Of a stretch of 64,000 nt of DNA, positions 41,508 through 48,711 are shown piece by piece; position 1 is the first letter of the stretch; each line of letters begins with the position of its first letter. Below the pieces are notes generated by a model. It had not been told where the DNA came from and searched no databases. It saw only the letters and a program-made list of their open reading frames with translations. A program made the position numbers and the translations under genes. The DNA is from Clavibacter michiganensis subsp. tessellarius (GTDB taxonomy: Bacteria; Actinomycetota; Actinomycetes; Actinomycetales; Microbacteriaceae), in assembly GCF_021922985.1 (NCBI RefSeq), contig NZ_CP040788.1:2604001-2668000 (forward strand), given 5' to 3'.

Positions 41508-42356
41508 TCAGCCGCGCGCGAGATGGTCGCGCACGCTCTCGGGCTCGCGGCCCAGCAGCTGGGCGAGCAGCGGATCCGTGCCCGCGAAGAACCCGCCGGC
41601 GGCCGCCATCGGCAGGGTGACCAGGAAGCGCGCGACGAACTCGGGCGTGCCCGCCTGGACGAGCCCGGCGATCCATTCCTCGGGGTCCACGAGCTCGAGG
41701 CGCACCTCGCGGCCCGCGACCTCGGACGCCTGCTCGGCGACCTCGGCCATGGTCGGCGCGGCGCTCGCGGTGAGGGTGACGGGGCCGTCGAGCGGCGCGT
41801 CGGCGAGGAGGATCCGCGCGGCGCCCTCGGCCGCGTCGGCGCGCGAGGTCCAGGAGACCGGGCCGTCGGCAGGCACGCGGATCACGCCGGTCTCGCGCCA
41901 GCCGCCGAGCAGCAGGTCGACGCTGTGCAGGTAGAAGCCGTTGCGGAGCGCGGTCCACGGGACGCCGGAGCCCGCGAGGATCCGCTCGGTCGCGATGTGG
42001 TCCCGCGCGGGGCCGAAGGGCGAGTCCTCGGCGGCGCCCTGGTGGCTCGTGTAGAGGATCCGGCCGACGCCGGCCTCGGCCGCCGCCGCGATGGCGGTGC
42101 GGTGCAGCGCCACGGCGTCGGCGTGCGGGTCGCTGGAGGAGACGAGCAGGAGCTGGTCGGCGCCCGCGAACGCCGCGGGCAGCGAGGCGGGGTCGGCGTA
42201 GTCGCCGCGGCGGACCTCGACGCCGCGGTCGGCGAAGGACCGCGCCCCTTCGGGATCGCGGGCGACGACGACGAGCTCGCTCGCGGGGATCCGCTCGAGC
42301 AGGTGCTCGGCGGTGGCGCCGTTGAGCGCGCCGGTGGCTCCGGTGATGGTGATCAT
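41508..42356 (-). CDS. NmrA/QorB-like NAD(P)-binding oxidoreductase
   Basis: A 282-residue atypical short-chain dehydrogenase. The N-terminal nucleotide motif is T-G-A-T-G-A-L, followed by a fold typical of NmrA and quinone oxidoreductase 2 (QorB). There is no Y-x3-K pair at the usual place, as in other NmrA-like proteins, so redox sensing or quinone reduction are both possible. It is divergent from a TetR gene with an 86-bp gap rich in palindromes, suggesting that it is the regulated target. Confidence 0.8.
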   Translation of the reverse strand: MITITGATGALNGATAEHLLERIPASELVVVARDPEGARSFADRGVEVRRGDYADPASLPAAFAGADQLLLVSSSDPHADAVALHRTAIAAAAEAGVGRILYTSHQGAAEDSPFGPARDHIATERILAGSGVPWTALRNGFYLHSVDLLLGGWRETGVIRVPADGPVSWTSRADAAEGAARILLADAPLDGPVTLTASAAPTMAEVAEQASEVAGREVRLELVDPEEWIAGLVQAGTPEFVARFLVTLPMAAAGGFFAGTDPLLAQLLGREPESVRDHLARG

Positions 42357-42370
42357 GGATCTGCCTCTCG

Positions 42371-42436
42371 TGTTAGCAACGTTAACGTATCGACGGTAGC
42401 ACGGGAAGCAACGCGCTAACAGTGGTGCGTTATCGT
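42371..42436. promoter_or_regulatory. Divergent TetR operator region with leaderless promoter
   Basis: Within this gap are the perfect palindrome ACGTTAACGT (42379-42388) and an inverted pair TGTTAGC (42371-42377) / GCTAACA (42415-42421). The -10 TATCGT at 42431-42436 ends 6 bases before the TetR ATG. These are the likely sites for TetR autoregulation and control of the divergent reductase. Confidence 0.55.
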
Positions 42437-42442
42437 CGTTCC

Positions 42443-43180
42443 ATGACCGCCGAGACCTCCGCCCCGGCCGACCCGCGCGCCGGGACGCGCGATCGCCTCG
42501 TCGATGTCGCTGCCGACCTGCTCCGCGCCGAGGGCCGCGCCGCCGTCACGACGCGCGCCGTGGCCGAGGCCGCCGGCGTCCAGGCGCCCACGATCTACCG
42601 GCTCTTCGGGGACAAGGAGGGTCTCCTCGATGCCGTCGCCGAGACGGAGATGACGCGGTTCGCCGCGCAGAAGGCCGTCGTGATCCGCGCCGCCGCCGAG
42701 GGCGTCGTCGACGCGGTCGACGACCTCCGGGCGGGCTGGGACGCGACCATCGCGTTCGCCCTCGACAACCCGGAGCTGTATGCGCTCATGAGCGACCCCG
42801 CCCGCGGACAGGGTTCCCCCGCCGTGCGCGCCGGCGTAGCGCTGCTCGAGGAGCGCGTGCACCGCGTCGCGCTCGCCGGGCGCCTGCGCGTGGCCGAGCC
42901 GCTCGCGGTCGAGCTGATCCACGCGGCCGCTACGGGCGCGCTCCTCTCGACGATCCGCCGCCCGGCCGCGGAGCGCGACCGCGCGCTCGTCGACGCCATG
43001 CGCGACGCCGTGCTCGAGCGGATCCTCACGCCGCCGCCGCGCGGTCGCACCCGGCACGAGCCCGGCCTCGTCGAGCGTGCCGTCGCGCTCCGCGCCCATG
43101 TGGCCGACGCGGACCGCCTCAGCTCGGGCGAACGATCGCTCCTCGCGGAGTGGCTCGACCGGATCGCCGCGGCGCGCTGA
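42443..43180 (+). CDS. TetR family transcriptional regulator
   Basis: A 245-residue regulator. The N-terminal HTH (T-T-R-A-V-A-E-A-A-G-V-Q-A-P-T-I-Y-R-L-F-G-D-K-E-G, residues 33-57) is canonical TetR. The C-terminal ligand domain is long and helical. The start at 42443 is fixed by the TATCGT -10 at leaderless spacing; an in-frame GTG seven codons upstream lies before that -10. It probably controls the divergent NmrA-like gene. It ends 24 bp from a convergent XRE regulator gene. Confidence 0.88.
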   Translation: MTAETSAPADPRAGTRDRLVDVAADLLRAEGRAAVTTRAVAEAAGVQAPTIYRLFGDKEGLLDAVAETEMTRFAAQKAVVIRAAAEGVVDAVDDLRAGWDATIAFALDNPELYALMSDPARGQGSPAVRAGVALLEERVHRVALAGRLRVAEPLAVELIHAAATGALLSTIRRPAAERDRALVDAMRDAVLERILTPPPRGRTRHEPGLVERAVALRAHVADADRLSSGERSLLAEWLDRIAAAR

Positions 43181-43204
43181 CCCGGATCCACCCGGCCGGC
43201 GCGG

Positions 43205-44062
43205 TCAGGCCCCCGCCACCTCCACGGGCGCCGTCGTCAGCGCCTGCAGCCCCGTGACCCGCAGCAGGTCGAGCCGCGCCTCGTCCGTGCTGCCCGGCTC
43301 CGCCGTGTAGACGACGATGCGGAGGTCGCTGCCCGGCACCGAGAGGGTGTCGCAGTCGATGGTGATGGGGCCGACCGGCGTGCTCGTCACGGTCTTGCGG
43401 CTCGACCGGTGCTCGGCGACCCGCGCCTCGCTCCAGCGCCGCTCGAACTCCGGGACCTCGGCGCGCAGGCGGGCGACGAGCCGGGCGAGCGCGCGATCCG
43501 CGGGGTAGCGTCCGACGGCCGTGCGCAGGTCGGCCGCGAGGTCGCGCGCGAACTCCTCCTCGTGCACGGCGTCGAAGTCGGTGCCCCCGTGGCCCTGCGT
43601 GAAGTAGGTCCAGACGAGGTTGCGGTCCCAGCCGGTGCGCGTCGACGGATCGCCGTTGAGCGCCGCCCACAGCGGGTTCCAGAGCAGCATGTCGTGCGTC
43701 GCCGTGAACACCGCGATGGGCACGTCGCCCAGCCGGTCGACGATGCGGTGCACGCCCGGGGTGATGTGCCGCGGCACCTCGCCGCGGCCGGGCGGGGCGA
43801 CGCCCGCGACCCGGTGGAGGTGGTCGCGCTCGTCCTCGGTGAGACGGAGCGCGCGGGCGAGCGCGCCGAGCATCTGCGGCGACGGGTTCACCGAGCGGCC
43901 CTGCTCGAGCCGCACGACGTAGTCGACGCTGACGCCCGCGAGCGCGGCCAGCTCCTCGCGGCGGAGGCCCGCGGTGCGGCGGTGCGATCCCGCGGGCAGG
44001 CCCACGTCCGCGGGCTGCACGCGCTCGCGCCAGGAGCGGAGCACGCTCGCGAATTCGGTCAT
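43205..44062 (-). CDS. HTH regulator with MmyB-like ligand domain
   Basis: A 285-residue regulator. The N-terminal XRE HTH (L-R-R-E-E-L-A-A-L-A-G-V-S-V-D-Y-V-V-R-L-E-Q-G-R, residues 33-56) is followed by the MmyB-like PAS-type ligand-binding domain (W-N-P-L-W-A-A-L, then V-G-P-I-T-I-D-C-D-T-L). Such proteins often bind small metabolites such as fatty acids and control an adjacent oxidoreductase. The divergent SDR gene at 44164 is the probable target. The ATG at 44062 gives a normal family start. Confidence 0.85.
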   Translation of the reverse strand: MTEFASVLRSWRERVQPADVGLPAGSHRRTAGLRREELAALAGVSVDYVVRLEQGRSVNPSPQMLGALARALRLTEDERDHLHRVAGVAPPGRGEVPRHITPGVHRIVDRLGDVPIAVFTATHDMLLWNPLWAALNGDPSTRTGWDRNLVWTYFTQGHGGTDFDAVHEEEFARDLAADLRTAVGRYPADRALARLVARLRAEVPEFERRWSEARVAEHRSSRKTVTSTPVGPITIDCDTLSVPGSDLRIVVYTAEPGSTDEARLDLLRVTGLQALTTAPVEVAGA

Positions 44063-44163
44063 GCCCCCATCCTCCGCGCTGGCGGGCGGATCAGCCTGGT
44101 ACCGCCGGTCCTCCCGTCGACCGGTGCCTGGGCGGCGCGGCCACGGAGGCGCAGGCTCGACCC

Positions 44164-44844
44164 ATGACCACGACACTGATCACCGGATCCAACCGGGGCC
44201 TCGGCCTCGAGACCGCCCGCCGCCTCGTCGAGGCCGGCCACACCGTCCACGCGGGCATGCGCGACACCGCCGACGGCGACGCCGCCCGCGCCGTGGGCGC
44301 CCACCCCGTGCAGCTCGACGTCGACGACCCGGCCAGCGTCGAGCGCGCCATCGCGTCGCTGCCCGAGCTCGACGTGCTCGTCAACAACGCCGGGATCCTC
44401 GGCACCTCGCAGGGCGTCGACGACCTCACGCCCGAGGCGATGCTGGCCGTGCTGCAGACGAACGTGGTCGCCGTGGTGCGCGTGACGCAGGCCGCGCTGC
44501 CGCTGCTGCGGGCATCCTCGGCCCCGGTGATCGTCAACGTCGCCTCGGGCGTGGGCTGGCCGCGCGCGCTCGCGGGCGACGGCACCGACGAGAGCCACGT
44601 GATGACCGTGCCCTACGCGACCTCGAAGGCCGCCCTCATCACCGCGACCGTGCAGTACGCCAAGAACCTGCCGGGCTTCCGGATCAACGCGACCGACCCC
44701 GGCTACACCGCGACCGACTTCAACGGCAACACCGGCCACCAGACCGTGACCGAGGGCACGGACGCGACCGTCGCGATGGCGCTCGTGGGGCCCGACGGGC
44801 CGACGGGCGAGTTCCACAGCCGGCACGGGCGGATCGAGTACTGA
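44164..44844 (+). CDS. Short-chain dehydrogenase/reductase
   Basis: A 226-residue classical SDR. The nucleotide loop T-G-S-N-R-G-L-G is at residues 7-14, N-N-A-G follows, and the catalytic Y-A-T-S-K pair is present after a conserved V-A-S-G serine. The substrate is unknown. It is divergent from the MmyB-like regulator. A CAGGCT hexamer at 44152-44157 ends 6 bases before the ATG, so a leaderless start is possible but weak. Confidence 0.85.
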   Translation: MTTTLITGSNRGLGLETARRLVEAGHTVHAGMRDTADGDAARAVGAHPVQLDVDDPASVERAIASLPELDVLVNNAGILGTSQGVDDLTPEAMLAVLQTNVVAVVRVTQAALPLLRASSAPVIVNVASGVGWPRALAGDGTDESHVMTVPYATSKAALITATVQYAKNLPGFRINATDPGYTATDFNGNTGHQTVTEGTDATVAMALVGPDGPTGEFHSRHGRIEY

Positions 44845-44902
44845 GGGGCGGGTGGGCGCGGTTGGCGACGGATCCGCCTCCCGCCGTCGCGCCGCTCCCC
44901 GG

Positions 44903-44914
44903 TAGCGTCGGACC
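44903..44914 (+). promoter_or_regulatory. Leaderless promoter of the SRPBCC gene
   Basis: TAGCGT at 44903-44908 ends 6 bases before the GTG start at 44915. Confidence 0.5.
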
Positions 44915-45313
44915 GTGACCTGGCCCGCGCTGCACATCACCCGATCCGTCGACGCCGACGTGGCGTCCGTCGTGGCCGTCGCGGGGGATCCCGCTCGGCT
45001 GCCCGACTGGGCGGCGGGCGTCAGCTCGGGGATCCGGCTCGAGGGCGGGCGCTGGCTGTCGGACTCGCCGATGGGCGCGATCGAGATCGCGTTCACGGGC
45101 CCGCGCGAGCTCGGGATCCTCGACCACGACGTGACGCTCCCCGACGGCACAGTGGTGCGCAACCCGCTGCGCGTCCTCGCGAACGACGACGGCAGCGAGG
45201 TCGTCTTCACGCTCTTCCGGCGGCCGGGCACGACCGACGTCGCGTTCGCGGAGGATGCGGCGCTCGTCGCGGACGACCTCGACCGGCTCGCGGCGCTGGT
45301 CGCCCGCGGCTGA
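44915..45313 (+). CDS. SRPBCC/polyketide-cyclase-like protein
   Basis: A 132-residue protein of the START/SRPBCC fold. It has the typical N-terminal I-T-R-S-V-D-A-D strand, a L-P-D-W-A-A-G helix segment and a long C-terminal helix (D-D-L-D-R-L-A-A-L). This fold forms a hydrophobic ligand pocket. Nothing indicates the ligand. The GTG start is supported by the leaderless -10 hexamer. Confidence 0.7.
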   Translation: MTWPALHITRSVDADVASVVAVAGDPARLPDWAAGVSSGIRLEGGRWLSDSPMGAIEIAFTGPRELGILDHDVTLPDGTVVRNPLRVLANDDGSEVVFTLFRRPGTTDVAFAEDAALVADDLDRLAALVARG

Positions 45314-45343
45314 GCGCCGGCCCGGACCCCCGGACCCGCCCGC

Positions 45344-45355
45344 TACCGTCGACGC
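45344..45355 (+). promoter_or_regulatory. Leaderless promoter of the GNAT gene
   Basis: TACCGT at 45344-45349 ends 6 bases before the ATG at 45356. Confidence 0.45.
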
Positions 45356-45922
45356 ATGCCGCCCGCCCGCCTCGCCGCCCCCGAGGGCCGAACCGCGCGG
45401 CTCGACCTCCACCTCCCCTCGCCCGATGACGCCGCCGAGGTGCACGCGATCCTCTCGGACCCCGCCGTCTGGACCCACTACCCGTCGCTCCGCGTGACCG
45501 ATCCCGCGCAGACCGACCGGTTCCTCCGCACGCGCATCGAGGCCTGGGAGCGCGACGGCCTCGGCACGTGGATCGTCCGCCAGCGGGACGCCGACGCGGT
45601 CGTCGGGTTCGGCGGCTGCGGCATCGCCCACGACTCCTTCTGGAACCTCGGCTACCGCTTCTCGCCGGCCGTGCAGGGCCGCGGCTACGCGACCGAGATG
45701 GCCGCGCGGGCGATCGCGCGGGCGCGGATCCTCCGCCCCGAGCTGCCGGTGGTCGCGTACCTGGTCGCCCACAACCGGGCTTCTGCCGCCGTCGCGGAGA
45801 AGGCCGGGCTGTCGCTCGTGCACCGCGGCCCGGATCCGGGCAACCCGGACCCCGACGTGATGCGCCTCGTCTACGCCGACCGCGCCCTCAGCGACGCGCA
45901 GCGAGACGCGACGATGCGCTGA
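45356..45922 (+). CDS. GNAT family acetyltransferase, RimJ/RimL-like
   Basis: A 188-residue acetyltransferase. It has the N-terminal T-A-R-L-D-L-H strand, L-G-Y-R-F-S-P-A-V-Q-G-R-G-Y-A-T-E as the acetyl-CoA loop (motif A), and N-R-A-S-A-A-V-A-E-K-A-G motif B, all typical of RimJ/L-like enzymes that acetylate protein N-termini or small amines. Its last 35 bases overlap the 3' end of a gene on the opposite strand. Confidence 0.82.
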   Translation: MPPARLAAPEGRTARLDLHLPSPDDAAEVHAILSDPAVWTHYPSLRVTDPAQTDRFLRTRIEAWERDGLGTWIVRQRDADAVVGFGGCGIAHDSFWNLGYRFSPAVQGRGYATEMAARAIARARILRPELPVVAYLVAHNRASAAVAEKAGLSLVHRGPDPGNPDPDVMRLVYADRALSDAQRDATMR

Positions 45923-46220
45923 GCGAGGCCGCGGCTCCGGCTACCGCGGCGGCATCCGCCTGCTCCCGGTCCCACGCCCGCCGCGCGCGCCGCGCCCGCG
46001 TCTCCGCCATGACGATCCGCGTCCCCGCCAGCAGCACGAGCACCACCGCGGTCATCACGACCAGCGGCGGCAGCGCGAAGCCGACCGCGATCAGCGGGTG
46101 CTCCATCCCGACCGCGGGCCAGCCCATGTCCTCCCACCGGTCGGCGAGGAGGAGCAGTACGGCCAGGGCAGCGAGCTCCGCCGCCAGCGCCCCGATGGTG
46201 ATCCGCGTCGCGAGCCGCAT
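45888..46220 (-). CDS. Small two-helix membrane protein, unknown function
   Basis: A 110-residue protein I do not recognise. Two hydrophobic helices (about residues 7-26 and 43-68) are followed by an Arg/Ala-rich cytoplasmic tail. The frame is closed at 45888, inside the last codons of the convergent GNAT gene. Codon bias in the third position supports this frame. It is a single gene facing away from the serine hydrolase. Confidence 0.55.
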   Translation of the reverse strand: MRLATRITIGALAAELAALAVLLLLADRWEDMGWPAVGMEHPLIAVGFALPPLVVMTAVVLVLLAGTRIVMAETRARRARRAWDREQADAAAVAGAAASLSASSRLAARR

Positions 46221-46358
46221 GCCGTCCCCTGCCGTCCCGATCGGCCGCTCCCGTCCGTCGCGCCGATGCCGAGCCGCCACCCTCGCACGGTTCCCCCGCC
46301 CGGGGAAGGCCTGCGCCCCCGCCGATGCGGGCCGTCCCGCCCGCGCCACACTGGATCC

Positions 46359-47249
46359 ATGAGCACCGCCGCCGACGCCCTCGCCCGCCTCGTCGAGGGC
46401 ATCGACCGCGAGCGGCTCGGCGCGTACGGCGTGGTCGTGCGGATCGGCGAGGACGAGGTCGCCCACCGCTGGCGCAGCGACGACCGCGAGAACCTGTACT
46501 CGGTGTCGAAGGGCGTCTGCGCGCTCGCCGTCGGCATCGCGGTGGACGCGGGGATCCTCTCCCTCGACACCCGCGTCCCCGAGCTGCTGCCCGCCCTCGA
46601 CCTCGGCCCGGGCGTCGACGGGGTCACCGTCGAGCACCTCCTCACCATGACGAGCGGCATCGACTTCGCCTGGTTCGGCGACGAGCCCGTGCCCGGCCCC
46701 GACCTCGCGCAGGCGATGCTCGGCCGCCCGAGCCGCGGCCGCGTCTTCCAGTACAGCGACGCGAGCCCGTACGTCGCGATGCGGATGCTCGCCGCCGCGG
46801 TCGGCGACGTGCGCGACTGGCTGCTCCCGCGCCTGTTCGAGCCGGTGGGTATCGACAACCCGCAGTGGCACCGCTGCCCGCTCGGCTTCGTCGTGGGCGG
46901 CAGCGGCCTGGAGCTCCGCACCGGCGAGCTCGCGCGCATCGGCCGGCTTCTGCGCGACCTCGGCGCGTGGGAGGGCCGGCAGCTCGTGAGCGCGGAGTGG
47001 ATCGACCGGATGCACGCATCCTGGGTCGCCACCGGCGCCGACGACCCGCACGCGCCCTTCGCCCGCTACGGCCTCGCGACCTGGGACGGCCCCGGCGACG
47101 CGTGGCGCCTCGACGGCCGCTACGGCCAGTACGTGCTGGTCGACGGATCCCGCGACGCGGTCGTCACCATCACGGCCCACGAGGAGGAGCGCGACCACCG
47201 GCTCGCGGAGCTGGCGGTGGAGGCCGTGGCAGCGGCCGCGGCGGGCTGA
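46359..47249 (+). CDS. Serine hydrolase, class C beta-lactamase/DD-peptidase-like
   Basis: A 296-residue protein of the class C beta-lactamase fold. The active-site S-x-x-K motif is Ser48-Val-Ser-Lys51 in L-Y-S-V-S-K. The Y-S-D variant of the Y-x-N motif is in F-Q-Y-S-D-A-S-P-Y. The third (H/K-x-G-like) motif is less clear, possibly in D-G-R-Y-G-Q-Y. There is no signal peptide, so an intracellular esterase or amidase role is likely rather than antibiotic resistance. It has no obvious ribosome binding site. Confidence 0.75.
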   Translation: MSTAADALARLVEGIDRERLGAYGVVVRIGEDEVAHRWRSDDRENLYSVSKGVCALAVGIAVDAGILSLDTRVPELLPALDLGPGVDGVTVEHLLTMTSGIDFAWFGDEPVPGPDLAQAMLGRPSRGRVFQYSDASPYVAMRMLAAAVGDVRDWLLPRLFEPVGIDNPQWHRCPLGFVVGGSGLELRTGELARIGRLLRDLGAWEGRQLVSAEWIDRMHASWVATGADDPHAPFARYGLATWDGPGDAWRLDGRYGQYVLVDGSRDAVVTITAHEEERDHRLAELAVEAVAAAAAG

Positions 47250-47282
47250 CCGGACGCCATCTCGGCGGCCCGCGGCCGTCGG

Positions 47283-47327
47283 TTGATAACATTACCAACG
47301 CGTCCCGGGATTGGTAACATTACCAAC
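47283..47327 (+). promoter_or_regulatory. Tandem TTGGTAA-N2-TTACCAA operators carrying a leaderless promoter
   Basis: Copy 1 is TTGATAACATTACCAA (47283-47298) and copy 2 TTGGTAACATTACCAA (47311-47326), 28 bp apart. Copy 1 contains TTACCA (47292-47297) as -35 and copy 2 TAACAT (47315-47320) as -10, spaced 17 bp. Copy 2 ends one base before the ATG. Any protein bound here must control this promoter directly. Confidence 0.75.
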
Positions 47328-48569
47328 ATGCGCGATGCGACCGACAATCCCTTCAGCCCCGGCTCGGACACCGTCCCCGAGATCTGGGCCGGCCGCACCG
47401 AGCAGCTCGGCGACTGGCGCGACGTGGTCAGGCCTCGGCTCCTCCGCGGGCTCCCCGAGCGCGGGCGCACCGTGCTCGGCGAACCCGGGCTCGGCAAGTC
47501 CTCCCTCGTGCGGCGCATCGCACAGACCGCCGCCGGCGACGGGGACTGGGTCACGCCGCAGCTCCGGATCCCCCTCGGCGCCGATCCGCTGAAGCCCGTC
47601 GCGGCTGCGGTGCTGGAGCTCGCACGTGCCGCGGGCCTGCCCTCTGTGCGTGAGAAGCGGATCAAGGAGGCCATCGCGCGGGTCGAGGCGGTCGCGGCGG
47701 CCGGGCTGTCGCTCACCGTGCGCGAGGCATCCGACACGAGCGGCCCGGAGCCCTACACGTCGCTGACCGCGCTGCTCGTCGAGGTAGGCCGCGCGGCGAT
47801 GCGGAAGGGCCGGGTCGCCCTGGTCCACGTCGACGAGGTGCAGAACATCACGGACGAGCGGACGCTCTCGCAGTTGCTCATCGCCCTCGGCGACGCCATC
47901 ACGCACGAGGAGGAGGTCGCGATCCCCGGTGGTGCGCACGTGCGCCGGTCCCTGCCGATCGCGGTGTACCTCACGGGCCTGCCGGACTTCGAGGACCGGG
48001 CGGGCGCGCACAAGGGCGCGACGTTCGCACGCCGCTTCCGCACCACCGTCCTGACCGCGATCGACGACGAGGACATCCGGGCGGCGCTGCAGGACTTCGT
48101 CCTGCCGGGCTGGGAGGTCGCGGACGGCTCGGGTCGCACCCGCCGCATCCGCATGGACCAGGACGCCGCGGCTGCGATCGTCGACCTGTGCCGCGGGGAG
48201 CCGTTCCTCTTCCAGTTGGCGGGGGAGCGCGCCTGGTACGCCGGATCGGGGCCGACGATCACCCGCGCCGAGGTCCACGCAGGCTGGCGGGGCGCGGAGC
48301 GCGAGGCGGCCGCGCACGTGGAGCGGATCCTCGAGCGGCTGCCCCCGCGGGAGCGTGCCTTCGTGGAGGCCATGGCCGCGCTGCCCGCCGCGGAGCGCAC
48401 GCTCACCCGCATCGCGAAGGAGATGGGCCGGTCGAGGGCCGCGGAGGTCGGCACCACGGCGCAGCGCCTGGACACCGTGCGCGGCATCATCGACCGGGGG
48501 ACGTCCTACGGCTTCCGGCATCGCGCGATCGAGGCGCACCTCACCAGCTCCTGGCCGCGCATCGGGTGA
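47328..48569 (+). CDS. AAA+ ATPase with C-terminal HTH, probably autoregulated
   Basis: A 413-residue ATPase. It begins N-P-F-S-P-G-S, a start shared by a widespread uncharacterised actinobacterial Orc1/Cdc6-like ATPase family. Walker A (G-E-P-G-L-G-K-S-S) is at 51-59 and Walker B (V-A-L-V-H-V-D-E) at 163-170. A sensor strand carries Y-L-T-G-L-P, and a winged-HTH-like region (L-T-R-I-A-K-E-M-G-R-S-R-A-A-E-V) lies near residue 370. Start and promoter are fused: the -10 ends 7 bases before the ATG, inside an operator copy. The protein may bind its own operator. There is no partner gene: the neighbours are a serine hydrolase and a GH51 gene. Confidence 0.7.
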   Translation: MRDATDNPFSPGSDTVPEIWAGRTEQLGDWRDVVRPRLLRGLPERGRTVLGEPGLGKSSLVRRIAQTAAGDGDWVTPQLRIPLGADPLKPVAAAVLELARAAGLPSVREKRIKEAIARVEAVAAAGLSLTVREASDTSGPEPYTSLTALLVEVGRAAMRKGRVALVHVDEVQNITDERTLSQLLIALGDAITHEEEVAIPGGAHVRRSLPIAVYLTGLPDFEDRAGAHKGATFARRFRTTVLTAIDDEDIRAALQDFVLPGWEVADGSGRTRRIRMDQDAAAAIVDLCRGEPFLFQLAGERAWYAGSGPTITRAEVHAGWRGAEREAAAHVERILERLPPRERAFVEAMAALPAAERTLTRIAKEMGRSRAAEVGTTAQRLDTVRGIIDRGTSYGFRHRAIEAHLTSSWPRIG

Positions 48570-48584
48570 GGCGCCAGCGTCGCG

Positions 48585-48643
48585 TTGACACCTCGCCCGC
48601 GCCCCCGGGAGAATGGGGTGACGTTGCTCTTACAACGTTGTAA
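48585..48643 (+). promoter_or_regulatory. Promoter and perfect LacI-type operator of the second GH51 gene
   Basis: TTGACA (48585-48590) and GAGAAT (48609-48614) are spaced 18 bp, the best consensus promoter in the window. The perfect 14-bp palindrome TTACAACGTTGTAA (48630-48643), with central CG, lies just downstream of the start point in a leader of about 90 nt. It differs from the operators of the other three LacI loci, so a regulator encoded elsewhere is likely. Confidence 0.75.
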
Positions 48644-48711
48644 CGGCTCGGATCCACCCGGCACCGCCGGCGTCGATCGGCCCCGCTCCCGATGAAGTGA
48701 AGGACCATTCC

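Noticed and set aside
46359..47249. Beta-lactam resistance gene
   Set aside because: The protein has no signal peptide and an incomplete third motif, so a general serine esterase or amidase is more likely.
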